11,420 bases of DNA, taken from NCBI GenBank assembly GCA_900642245.1, contig CAAAJI010000335.1, positions 56,969 to 68,388 on the forward strand. The letters run 5' to 3'. Both the position numbers and the translations under genes were made by a program. The stretch comes from Fragilaria radians. Taxonomy: Eukaryota > Bacillariophyta > Fragilariophyceae > Fragilariales > Fragilariaceae. Shown here one piece after another: positions 1-8,032 of this stretch. The notes below the pieces were generated by a model that had not been told where the DNA came from, ran no database searches, and saw only the letters and a list, made by a program, of their open reading frames with translations. Numbering within the stretch: position 1 is the first letter of the stretch; the number at the start of each line of letters is the position of its first letter.

Positions 1-609
1 ACTTTAGGACACTTCTACAGGCCTAATCGGTGGCATAGTGCAAAGGGTCTGCTCCCGCGTCTTACAGCAATTTGGCTACTTCTTGGATCATATTTTCTTG
101 CCTAACTAAAGCAGTGTACTGAAGCATAGTAGCTCTTTCATTGTTGTGTGCATCAATGTCTTTGCTACTCCCCGTGTCTTTGTATGCATTGATGAGCAGC
201 TTTGTTGTCTCTAAGCATCTCTCCAAAGCAGCAAATCATAATTGTGTACTCCCATTTTGGCATCCATTATCACCTCTGATTTTCTGAGTAGCGCTTCTAC
301 AGCCTAAGGGTTACCTTTAGCAGCTGCATAGTGCAGAGGCGTGCAATCAAGCTCCCAGCCTAGCTCATTGATAGGTAGCTTGATGGCCTTAGTCAGATAG
401 CCTTTTTGCTTTCCTTCTTGCATCTGCCAGTTGTTACGGGAAGGTGATATTTCTATGGCGTGCCTAGGAGATGACATGAATGCTCATGATTTAGTTGTCA
501 TTTCCTTCTTGTCAGTTACAAGCAAGTGATGTTGGTGGCAGCCATGCAATGCCAGACCAATCAGCAGTGATGTTGCTGTACTTAGAATATTATACTTACA
601 ACAATGCAT
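1..609 (-). pseudogene. Decayed ankyrin-repeat lipoprotein gene, bacterial type, 3' end outside window
   Basis: From an ATG at 609 one frame reads a short leader, MHCCKYNILSTATSLLIGLA, followed by LHGC. This is a bacterial lipoprotein signal peptide: hydrophobic core, then a lipobox-like LHGC with Cys at residue 24 (the His at -2 is unusual). The same frame continues into ankyrin sequence with the hallmark TPLHYAAAKG near 340-310. Further repeat material follows (KDIDAHNNE near 160, DAGADPLHYAT near 60-26). The reading is broken by stops at 484-486, 304-306, 62-64 and 23-25 and by one frameshift near 235-245, so it is dead. Ankyrin proteins bind other proteins; in intracellular bacteria they are often host-directed. 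It lies 243 bp downstream of, and on the same strand as, the ATPase-nuclease gene, and the pair resembles gene sets of Amoebophilus/Cardinium-type bacteria. The ankyrin call is firm. The lipoprotein start is likely. The donor lineage is inferred. Confidence 0.8.
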
Positions 610-852
610 GATACTGATGATTTAAAACTGTGATATAACTTATCCATTCACTGTAATGCAAGGTAAACATCAACACTCTGCCAACCAACGCTGGCGAAGA
701 GGCGTTATACAAGCTGTTTACGCTTGGATCTAAGCAAAAGGCTTTTCTTAAGAAGATAGCTAGTTGCCCCTTAAGACAAGGAGGTTTCATCAACTATTAG
801 TTACTAAGGCTATTAGTCTTGCTAGGTCAGATAAGAAAATTGGATCCTTGCT
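610..852 (-). other. Spacer between ATPase-nuclease gene and ankyrin pseudogene
   Basis: This 243-bp spacer separates the stop of the large gene from the ATG of the ankyrin pseudogene. No protein family is recognisable; a 65-codon open frame (596-793, minus) has no features that I can assign. On the minus strand TTGCAT (661-656) and TATATC (637-632), 18 bp apart and about 23 bp before the ATG at 609, have the form of a bacterial sigma-70 promoter. Such matches are common by chance in AT-rich DNA. A short palindrome TTCTTAAGAA lies at 745-754. I see no convincing terminator. Confidence 0.3.
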
Positions 853-3567
853 TTAATTATTCCCCGTAAAGCCTTCCATAATGGTGTTATCCACGCCAAA
901 GGTATCGTTATCACCCCAAGCATTAATACCAAAAACTTCCTGCCCATCAGACATAGCTGAAACACATAAGAACTCCATCGTCCTTTCTTCAGAAGTGCGT
1001 GTGCCCCGCCCCACATTGATGGCAATAAATATGTTTTTATGTGTGTCTAGTAGATTGCGATAACTCATTGCTTGTTCAAGTGCCTCCTTCATGTAGTTCT
1101 TACCATGATTTGATACCGACACACATTTTATCTCCATGATGACCCCCACATCCTTATTAGTAATTTTTATATCTGCTTGACCTCTTTGCTTTGAAAAAAG
1201 CTTAGTGATGTATAGTTCACTACCAAACGTGGTATGCTGTATCTGCAATGCTATGTAGTTTAACAGGGAATGGACAAAGTCTTCATTGTCGAAAACGCCT
1301 TCTTCATCTTTATCACCAACCAGTCTAACAGTGCGGATTACTTCCTTGAATCGATCATAGAAGTCCTGGAAGCATTCTTGCATACGCTCTTGATTTGGTT
1401 GGCTCAAAACATTCTGCAGTGAATTGGTTACGCTCTGAATCTTGGTAAGGTCTATCGTGCAAATGCGTTGATAGTACTTTATTAATCTTTTCCCCATCTC
1501 GTGCGTGATCTCCATGTTGGGCAATTTATAAGAATGCTGAGCATGGCAATCTATAGTGAGATACCCCCCTATGAACAGGTAAGAAAACAGCACTGCTAGA
1601 CCATCTGGGACAATCTCCTTATTGCCATTGATCATATTCTTAAGCTGTTTGAAGTCATCTGCCGAAAAATCATCTTTCATGACAAAGGAAATACTCGTTC
1701 CATCTACCAGCTTTTCTACCAGCTTTCTAACTTCCGGCTTTGTGAATAGGTTATCTAGGAAATCTATATTACCGCTCTCCTCCCAGTGAGATTTGAAATG
1801 GTAGAATTCTCCTCTTTTGAGATAGCTAATGATTGACCAAACATTAAACTTACTGATCAACTCCTGTGGGGATGTTGCAAGATTGCCGTTGTACTTCTGC
1901 ACGTTGTAACCATTGTACCAAGACTTTGCCTTGTCGCCCAGTGGTTTCGGCACGCTAAAGTGATTGAAGAAAAGGTCAACCTCACTTTGATCAAGTCCGT
2001 AATGTTGTGCATACTTAGCATCAGTAAAATTAAACTTGCCAAGATTATTGAGACCAGATAGCATACTACTCTGTGCGATAAACTGCACCCCGGTCAGGAC
2101 TCCTTTTTCTAGGTACATGTTGCCTTTGAGGGCGGTTTCATAAATTCCCGCAAATAATTTGATGATTTTATTGAGATCATCAGTATCAAATTCTCTGTAC
2201 GCCACATTCGCTACAGCATCATATTCATCGATTAATATCCAGACTTTCTTTTTGTCATAATGCTGATAGAGCATCTCGCTTAAGAAATGTAGACCAGATT
2301 TAATTTCATCATCATCCAGGCCTTCGGAGGACATCATTCCAGTGTATTGTTTGATCTTTTCTTTCTCTTCTTCATCAAGATTATCACTTTTTTCAAGGTA
2401 ACGATGTTGTCTAAAGCAGCTGTTCAAGACTCTCTTGATCCCTATTTGCACAGTATCAAAGATATCCGATTTACAACTCTTAAAATCAATATAAATGACC
2501 GGATAGCTTCCTTGTAGCTTCAAGGCATCAACTTCCTGTCGATAACACACATGTTTTTCTGGGTTTCGCACTAAAATTTTCGACTGAGATATTTTGAGCA
2601 AGGACTTGCCACCGTCTGGATGTAGCACGTATTCATTCCGAAATATACGATAGTTAGCAGTTACTATTCTGTCGTTGATCACCTTACCATTACCATCAAC
2701 CGGTATCTCCAGGAATCTCCTCAACATATCGAGGTTTACGGTTTTACCCCAACGTCGGGGCATGGCCAACAATAGCACAGTGTCACTATCTTCTATAACG
2801 TCCTTGATGAATAAACTTTTATCAGCAAAAATAGTGCTCTTGGTCACTAAATCTTTGAAATCACCATCTCGCTTAATACAAGGAGTCAGCTTTTTTTCTG
2901 AAACAATGTGCGCATCTAAATTTTGGCTTTCGGCTACTTGTGTGTTACCAAGCGCCGCTCCTTGAGCGAATGCGATAGATGTTGCGGCCTGAGAAGGGGG
3001 CTGCGGTGAAGTCTTACAGTGCTTTTTTAAGTAGATTAACACTTGCACATTGGCAGGTGTTACACTGCTGCCACACTTACGCTTACGGCCTGATGGCAGG
3101 TCACGTTCGCTCTCATCGGCTTTGCTATTTCTATAAACAGTGATCTCTATTGCTGCCTTGCTTTCGCCACTAACCTGGCTACAAGACGACATTGCACCTG
3201 ATTTTTGATCCACATGAGTACTATGCGTAGCAAACGGCTCCTCATGCTTCGTATTATACTGTCTAGCAGCACTTTCAGCCGAGCGGTTAGGACGATGATC
3301 ATTGCGCTGAGGTTGCACTTTGACCGTTACGTTGTCTGCATTTTTTTCCTGTAATGTTTTGTAGAAAGAAAAACTATGTCCTTCGGGGATCGCCCATGTA
3401 CATATTTTCTCCTGCTCATCGCCTGACAGCTGTATGTGGGGCCCTCGCAACCATACTGTACCTTCGTTTGCCTCCTTATTAAGTTTCTTCAGCTCTTCCT
3501 CAATTTCATCCTCAAAAGAAGTGCCGTCGCTAGTCCCTTGACATCCCTGTTGGCCGGTACTTATCAT
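853..3567 (-). CDS. AAA-like ATPase fused to PD-(D/E)XK nuclease domain (PF09820 + PF08011 type), apparently intact
   Basis: The protein has 904 residues. Residues 1-235 are polar and low in complexity, with an acidic-basic stretch at 18-31, and match nothing I know. Residues 236-583 are the AAA-ATPase-like domain: FADKSLFI (247-254), a P-loop of this family's PRRWGKT form (270-276, K275-T276), Walker B VWILIDEYDA (442-451), LTGVQFIAQSSMLSGLNN (491-508), YGLDQSEVDLFF (523-534), WYNGYN (550-555) and VWSIISYL (576-583). The end is a PD-(D/E)XK nuclease fold: GQADIKI with D799, then E812-I-K814 and QAMSYRNLL. All expected motif residues are kept. The family is abundant in Bacteroidota and host-associated bacteria; its function is poorly known, and DNA cleavage powered or gated by ATP is inferred. 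It is more GC-rich than the flanking DNA. ATG 3567 is the first in-frame ATG, but the frame is open upstream to 3639. No Shine-Dalgarno, intron or eukaryotic promoter is evident. Neighbours: ankyrin pseudogene downstream, retroelement debris upstream. Confidence 0.9.
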   Translation of the reverse strand: MISTGQQGCQGTSDGTSFEDEIEEELKKLNKEANEGTVWLRGPHIQLSGDEQEKICTWAIPEGHSFSFYKTLQEKNADNVTVKVQPQRNDHRPNRSAESAARQYNTKHEEPFATHSTHVDQKSGAMSSCSQVSGESKAAIEITVYRNSKADESERDLPSGRKRKCGSSVTPANVQVLIYLKKHCKTSPQPPSQAATSIAFAQGAALGNTQVAESQNLDAHIVSEKKLTPCIKRDGDFKDLVTKSTIFADKSLFIKDVIEDSDTVLLLAMPRRWGKTVNLDMLRRFLEIPVDGNGKVINDRIVTANYRIFRNEYVLHPDGGKSLLKISQSKILVRNPEKHVCYRQEVDALKLQGSYPVIYIDFKSCKSDIFDTVQIGIKRVLNSCFRQHRYLEKSDNLDEEEKEKIKQYTGMMSSEGLDDDEIKSGLHFLSEMLYQHYDKKKVWILIDEYDAVANVAYREFDTDDLNKIIKLFAGIYETALKGNMYLEKGVLTGVQFIAQSSMLSGLNNLGKFNFTDAKYAQHYGLDQSEVDLFFNHFSVPKPLGDKAKSWYNGYNVQKYNGNLATSPQELISKFNVWSIISYLKRGEFYHFKSHWEESGNIDFLDNLFTKPEVRKLVEKLVDGTSISFVMKDDFSADDFKQLKNMINGNKEIVPDGLAVLFSYLFIGGYLTIDCHAQHSYKLPNMEITHEMGKRLIKYYQRICTIDLTKIQSVTNSLQNVLSQPNQERMQECFQDFYDRFKEVIRTVRLVGDKDEEGVFDNEDFVHSLLNYIALQIQHTTFGSELYITKLFSKQRGQADIKITNKDVGVIMEIKCVSVSNHGKNYMKEALEQAMSYRNLLDTHKNIFIAINVGRGTRTSEERTMEFLCVSAMSDGQEVFGINAWGDNDTFGVDNTIMEGFTGNN

Positions 3568-3639
3568 AGCAGAAGATGAGATCCCAAGGAAATAGCAGAC
3601 AGCAGCTGTCCTAACCTGTAGGTAGATATTAAAGAAATC
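3568..3639 (-). other. In-frame leader upstream of the ATPase-nuclease ATG, possibly a lost signal peptide
   Basis: The large gene's frame stays open for 24 codons before its ATG, until a TAA at 3640-3642. The encoded stretch contains a basic residue and then a hydrophobic run, VRTAAVCYFLGISSSA, joined directly to MISTGQQGCQG. Read through, this has the build of a bacterial signal peptide ending at a Cys, like the start of the ankyrin pseudogene. There is no ATG, GTG or TTG in these 24 codons, so it cannot be translated from a usual start. It may be the remains of an exported N-terminus whose start was lost, or chance. Confidence 0.35.
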
Positions 3640-3766
3640 TTATACTTTAAGCCTTGAGGGGAAGGTTTTCGTTTGAAGCTTTCATGAGAAAGCTTAATTA
3701 CTCAGGAGAGACTTTCCTGAGTAGAGATGCCTCCATGTGCCAGGTTTTTGTGAGAAGAGCTCTCAC
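3598..3766. repeat. Cluster of perfect short inverted repeats upstream of the ATPase-nuclease gene
   Basis: Four perfect inverted repeats lie within 170 bp. They are gacagc/gctgtc (3598-3603 and 3605-3610, 1-nt spacer), aagctttc/gaaagctt (3676-3683 and 3688-3695, 4-nt loop), actcagga/tcctgagt (3700-3707 and 3715-3722, 7-nt loop) and gtgaga/tctcac (3750-3755 and 3761-3766, 5-nt loop). None has the T-run of a rho-independent terminator. They sit between the bacterial-type block and the first recognisable retroelement sequence. They may be remains of a bacterial intergenic region or a mobile-element end. The pairing is seen directly; any function is unknown. Confidence 0.5.
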
Positions 3767-4019
3767 CTCACGACAGGGGCTTTATCAACAAGCTTTTCTC
3801 ACTATAACATGGAACAGCATCTACAGCAATCCTATGACGGCTACGTTTTACAGTTAAAAAATAAACACTACAGTAAACTATTTTCCAAGAGTGCAAAATG
3901 GGATTTGTGTAGGATTGTATCAACAGATTGCATTTTGTGACAAAATTAGTGCACAAGAGCAATGAAGGATCACCTTTACAGGTGAAAATGTCTACTGTAT
4001 GGATGAGTATCCATTTTGG
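3767..4019. other. Junction region without a recognisable gene
   Basis: This stretch joins the bacterial-type block to the Copia fragment. A plus-strand frame from an ATG at 3809 (MEQHLQQSYDGYVLQLKNKH, ending at 3940) and a minus-strand frame (3768-4061) are open, but neither has a motif that I can assign. The right part of the minus frame is the tail of the Copia reverse transcriptase. The point where bacterial-type sequence ends must lie within about 3640-4020 and is not marked by any obvious target-site duplication. Confidence 0.3.
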
Positions 4020-4069
4020 AACAAAATGATAGTCAAATATATCCATTCCAAATGACCACACTTTTATTA

Positions 4070-4885
4070 AATTAGAAATGACATTTTCTGGATACTGCCA
4101 AGGATATCAGCTAAATATTCATAATGTGATGTCTTATCTATCATCCATAAGTCTGAATCATGCTAAGTCTTCTTGAATCCTAATCTGAGAGATGACTCTA
4201 CTAAATGTTCATGAAATCTTGCAGCAGATGTCTTCCATCTTAAAATGACTGATTAATAATTAGATTCTTTCCACATAATGTTGAACCAAACTCTGAACAT
4301 GCAGTAATAATAGACCTTCTCCTTGGTTTTTCCATACAAAAAGTAATTTCCAATATCACATGCATAACAGGAGAGTCCATATAATTCTCCTAAGAAAAAC
4401 CCAATTCTTACGGTATCCATTCGTACAACGCCTGAATAGATATCTTCTTTGTCATTGACCATCCAATTACCACCTGAAACCAGTCTTGTTTTATGCCTTA
4501 GGTCATATTTGACATCAGATACTATATGATATGGAATCTTATGATACCCCTTAGGTATGTCCTCCCCTGAATCAAGCACTATGAATGTCTCATACTCAGT
4601 AAATTGCTTAAGCTCTGTCTCAATAGCCTCTTCCCAAAGATTATTCCCGTTTTTCTTCTCTAAGATAATAGTGTTCTTGATTCCTTTGGGAATTTGAATT
4701 CCAATTGATACCTTTTGGACTTGTTGAAGCATTATATGTCCTAGCACTCTCCATAGTTGTTTTGGTCTTGCAATATCGTACAAGATGATGAAAGGCATCC
4801 TGTTTAGAAGGTTTTGGTTCCTTGCAAATGAGATTACCGGACCGGTGTAGGGTTGCTGAGACATAATGCAAAACAATTCACCCAT
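4070..4885 (-). pseudogene. Copia reverse transcriptase, N-terminal and middle part, broken
   Basis: The longest open piece (4253-4885) contains KVSIGIQIPKGIKNTI, then LWEEAIETELKQF, the usual start of RVT_2. Next come the Lys-Thr-Arg-Leu-Val-Ser-Gly-Gly stretch and YSGVVRMDTVRIGFFLGELY, and then DIGNYFLYGKTKEKVY, the first catalytic-Asp block (CDIGN in place of the family's DV.NAFL). A frameshift near 4310 moves the reading to IITACSEFGS and GKNLIINQ. Another near 4240 moves it to RWKTSAARFHEHL and DLWMIDKTSHYEYL (4240-4070), with a stop inside. The second catalytic block, YVDD in active elements, reads LADIL here, so the active site is lost. A small insertion-like shift near 4790-4700 splits the linker before RVT_2. 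The protein would copy element RNA into DNA in active relatives; this copy cannot. Confidence 0.82.
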
Positions 4886-5500
4886 GACTGTGACATATGA
4901 ATGTCATTCCATTCTACTAGGCATTTATGATTCATGCTTGTGTCCACACCTATTTCTTCACAATATTTGTGAAGGTGCATTCCCATGACCAATCTTTGTC
5001 ATCCTCTGACATGTCCAGTATATGTAGTTGATGTAAACAATCTTGTTCAGTTTGTGACTTAGATCTCATCAAGGCACCATGATATATTTGACACTCAGTA
5101 ACTCCCTCCCAAGTGAAAATCTATATTTTTTAATTCTCATGATTTTCAAACATAAATACACCATTGATAAGGAAGAAGACAACTTGACCACTGGAGTTAC
5201 AGATGACTTGTAACTTTGACCTAGTCCTATTTTCATCATGTTGGTCCAAAAGACCTATTTTGGATCTTGTTCTGTTTACCACGTCATAATTATGCTTCCT
5301 TGTTTCCTATTTAGAATGACTATTTCTAGGGACATTACATGGCATCATATTCAACCTATTAATCATTTCTTGGACATCTGGTGTCAATCATACCCGTTTG
5401 TTTTGATGATTAGCATAACTATCATTAAGTATTTTAGGTGCTATCTAGATTATCTATCCTCCAATTTGATTTGTTATAATTTAGATTTACACCGACCCTA
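4886..5500 (-). pseudogene. Copia polyprotein linker between integrase and reverse transcriptase, degenerate
   Basis: The frame that reads TPDVQEMINRLNMMP (about 5385-5340), then RSKLQVICNSSGQVVFFLIN (about 5220-5170), then ECQIYHGALMRSKS and DCLHQLHILDMSEDDKDW (about 5095-4990), continues toward the reverse transcriptase. After a frameshift it reads CEEIGVDTSMNHKCLVEWND (about 4960-4905). Stops occur near 5391, 5310, 5133 and 4955. These blocks fit the region that follows the integrase core in algal Copia polyproteins, judged by order and wording. I do not see the integrase HHCC or DDE residues. The right limit near 5500 is where similarity to the Copia pattern fades and the non-LTR frame begins. 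Confidence 0.55.
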
Positions 5501-5689
5501 GTCCCTTGGGTCAACGGCCTTTCACATAAGAAAGGATTGTGATCCTATTTTTGTCTCCATCTGACTCCATAAATTCGAATTGTTTGTATGTACTTCTTCT
5601 TTCAAGGTGTCAAGATGAAGTGTTAACCAATTGTTAATCTTGAGTCAATCTTCCTTTAGGTGAATTTGGGCATCTTGCATTTGCCTTCC

Positions 5690-6075
5690 ATCGGACCTTT
5701 GGCCCATGATGATGTATCACTCATAGATAGCGTTTATGTTCATTAGTGTTTGCGTGATCTTGTGATTACGTTTGAATATCTTGACTTGACGTCTATGCCT
5801 TTGTTGCGACGCCTCCAAGATAGGTTCCAGATTTTCCAAGCTCACTTTAATTGCACTTAGCACATGTTGATTTTCTTTTTTCTTAATCTTAGTTTCGGAT
5901 ACAAAATCAAGCCATTCTTTACTGAAATAGCCACACAGACATCTGTGCCAACCCATACTAACTTGGATTGGCCAAAAAGTATCGGGAACATGGTGTACAT
6001 TGTTGACAGTAGGACAACATGTTTTGAGTCTTTTATTTTTAAGGATCCCCGTACATCTTGTAAGAACAGATTTTT
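5690..6075 (-). pseudogene. C-terminal Cys/His region of the non-LTR polyprotein
   Basis: The frame reads RCTGILKNKRLKTCCPTVNN then VHHVPDTFW (about 6058-5970). It has the spacing of the Cys-Pro-x-Cys...His pattern that closes these polyproteins, although the second Cys of the pair and the final Cys are not kept. It continues, from 5956, as MGWHRCLCGYFSKEWLDF, matching the GW..FLRGR.SKEW block of the family, and then a polar helical stretch ending at a stop near 5717. In related elements this part follows RNase H and may bind nucleic acid. A plus-strand open frame across 5864-6229 is an antisense shadow. The assignment rests on motif order and on lying in line with RNase H. Confidence 0.55.
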
Positions 6076-6180
6076 TCCTTCCAAGTCTCTCAAGAGATTT
6101 AATTTCCTAATTACAGAAGAAACAACTGTTGTCTTGGGTGATTCCTCTCTGGTTTTTGAACTTCTTGGGCGGGGGAGATA

Positions 6181-6920
6181 TTATGAATTATCTTGTCTAT
6201 TCATACTGGAATCCTTTAAGTTTAAATAATGCCATGAAAACGACCTCCCATCAGCCATCTTCATAAAATGTACCAAATTTCCTTTGATAATACACTTCCA
6301 TTCTGAGCGTATCTATCTCGTGCCGTAAGTAGCCTGTAAGTCTGCCTGTAAGTATTTTGTCATTGATATTGTGCTTGTTGTTGTTTCTTCAGTCAGAATG
6401 GTAGGATCTGAATGAGCTAGTGCTGCACGTTTATCCATCAGTATGTTTAGCTTGGCTTGTAAGCTGAGATTGTTATTGCTACATATTGTATCTTGGTGCC
6501 TCAGACATGGTCAAAAACAAATTTTCTTGTTAACCGTTTATAGCATCCTTGCAGCAGATTGTAGTTGCTCCACATTGTGCTTGGTTTTATAGTTTGAATT
6601 GTGGTTAATCTTGTCACAGAAAACCTTGATTAAGGTATCTGGATATATTTTCTTAGACTGCTGCTCTGAAACTCGAGATTCCTTCTCCTCTCACTTTTGC
6701 AGTTTTTCTACAATCATTTTTCATTTAAGTCTGCAATGATGAATGACCAGGTAGCCCTTCCATGTATCACTGATGCATCTGATACAATCATTATTTCTTT
6801 GGGTGATGCAATGGTATTCTGAATTGGGCGTATAAAAATCCTTTTCTTAAAAGCTGTGTATATTGTACATGAGGAAGATACAAAGCATGGGGTGGCATGT
6901 AGTGGAACAAAACTTGTGCC
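6181..6920 (-). pseudogene. RNase H domain of the non-LTR element, broken
   Basis: The first strand reads EIMIVSDASVIHGRATWSFI (about 6801-6742), the RNase H D-x-S block with its Asp. After a frameshift and stops, LIKVFCDKINHNS (about 6634-6596) is the third strand with its Asp. Then RHQDTICSNNNLSLQAKLNI (from 6501) matches the K-G-H-Q-D...LSL.AQLN block of the family. The conserved Glu helix between the first two blocks is not recognisable, so the catalytic set is incomplete. The reading ends at a stop at 6181 after another internal stop near 6315. It is in one frame with the upstream segment (7202-6921) across a single TAA at 6921-6923, which shows that they were one polyprotein. The domain would remove RNA from RNA-DNA hybrids during retrotransposition. 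Confidence 0.72.
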
Positions 6921-7447
6921 TTAGTTACAATCAGATTTGACTATACTTTCCCACATGATGGGGTATTCATTTAGTTGGTTGTCAGAGTGGGTATAGATTC
7001 TGTCCTCTGCTCTATAGTATTTGAAACTTGCTCTAATTTGGTCAGAGTCAACTATCCAGTCGCCAAGCTGATGTTGCAGTTTTCTGCAATTTGAAATAGT
7101 AAATTGTTGTATGACCTTCTTCCATGCTGACCAGGAAGGTGATGAGGGAAGGCCTTGACTGCAAATGGGTGTTGATCTTTTGGAAAGTGTTCTTGCTTTC
7201 AATCTGATCCAGGCTTCATTACATATATAAGATCCGGCCTCATCTGTGATATCAGCAAGTGTAATGACGTCTAAGTACAGTCAACAGCAATTCACATATT
7301 TGATCTCAGCATCTGATAAACCTACCTTGTAGGCTTGTTCCATAATGTAAACATCCCCTTCTCTTTGTAACAGATCACTTTGATTGGGCAATTTACTCTT
7401 ATGTTGCACTCTTGAATAAATTCATACACCTTTCTGATTTGCTGCCA
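6921..7447 (-). pseudogene. Post-reverse-transcriptase segment of the non-LTR polyprotein
   Basis: WQQIRKVYEFIQECNIRV (from 7447) and, after a frameshift, LLQREGDVYIMEQAYKVGLS (from 7373), LYLDVITLADITD (about 7283) and then an open stretch 7202-6921. That stretch contains LQHQLGDWIV, a YYRAEDRIYTH block and, just past the stop, SFVPLHATPCF. This series is the connector between reverse transcriptase and RNase H in diatom-type LINE polyproteins, recognised by order and spacing. It has no catalytic role that I know of. A TGA near 7286 and the TAA at 6921-6923 interrupt it. Confidence 0.62.
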
Positions 7448-7537
7448 CGCTTACAATTGCCAACTGAGTTTCAAACAGTATTGTCTGGTTGTCGTTGATG
7501 ACTGTATTTATTTCCATTGTTTCATCATCACTATTCA

Positions 7538-7930
7538 TTACTGGTCTAAGAAGAGCTTTATAATGTCCAAAATGAACTCATCAGTGTGATGTTCTTGTCC
7601 TCTCATTCCAAATCTTGAATTTTTTCTTCCAAGGTTCTTGTTGCTTCCATTGAAGTCACTTCCAACTATTATCATAAGATTGTCTTGTTGAAGTGTCTGA
7701 ATTGCTTTTTTTTTAGATCGCCGCACTTATGGAGCCATGCGACTGGTTGTGAGTGCTGAAGTTCTACCATTCATGTTATTGTTGACAAGCTGATATAATG
7801 AGATTAGAGCAAGCTTCATCCCTGCTTTTAACTGGGAAATGTTACCGGACCATCTGCAAGCTTGATCTTGAATTCGTTGTATGATGCAAGATCTCATTCT
7901 TTTGCTTGATATGCAGAAAATTACAATTCA
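7538..7930 (-). pseudogene. APE-type endonuclease domain of the non-LTR element, truncated
   Basis: The frame reads RWSGNISQLKAGMKLALISL, then YQLVNNN (about 7849-7770), the GRW...G.K..VI.AYQ block of the endonuclease/exonuclease/phosphatase fold. It then runs into LMIIVGSDFNGSNKN (about 7675-7631), which holds the catalytic G-D-F-N motif (here GSDFN). A stop at 7727-7729 splits it, and another lies at 7928-7930. The C-terminal SDH/His block is missing: the sequence runs out near 7538, where the internal deletion starts. In active elements this domain nicks the target DNA. It shares its frame with 8566-8033 upstream. Confidence 0.68.
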
Positions 7931-8032
7931 GTTTCTGAAGTAGCTATGTGGAACCCCCTGACTATTGTTGTTGATTAATAAATGAATAATGGAGCCATCT
8001 GTGTTGTTCTCTAAATGCATTATACTTTTCTT

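Larger units (their letters stand above)
4020..5500 (-). mobile_element. Fragment of a Copia-type LTR retrotransposon
   Basis: The minus strand carries, in order, a degenerate stretch between integrase and reverse transcriptase (about 5500-4890) and then the beginning and middle of the Copia reverse transcriptase (RVT_2, about 4890-4020). No gag, protease, integrase catalytic core, RNase H or LTR pair is seen, so it is an internal fragment cut at both ends. The reading is spread over all three frames with several stops. The wording of the reverse transcriptase (IYSGVVRMDTVRIGFFLGEL, DIGNYFLYGKTKEKVY) is the style found in diatom and related algal Copia elements rather than in the plant or animal type. 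The element is on the same strand as the non-LTR fragment to its right, the two abutting near 5500-5520. Confidence 0.8.

Noticed and set aside
632..661. Bacterial sigma-70-like promoter before the ankyrin pseudogene
   Set aside because: TTGCAT and TATATC with an 18-bp gap fit, but such pairs are frequent in AT-rich DNA and there is no other support; mentioned only within the spacer entry.
2675..2965. Plus-strand 96-codon open frame
   Set aside because: Antisense to the ATPase-nuclease gene around its P-loop; a shadow of that gene's composition.
3809..3940. Plus-strand frame from ATG 3809 as a start of a tyrosine recombinase
   Set aside because: A short polar stretch loosely recalls the N-terminal core-binding domain, but there is no catalytic region and the frame ends after 44 codons.
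5864..6229. Plus-strand 121-codon open frame
   Set aside because: It lies antisense to the C-terminal part of the LINE remnant and has no recognisable motif.
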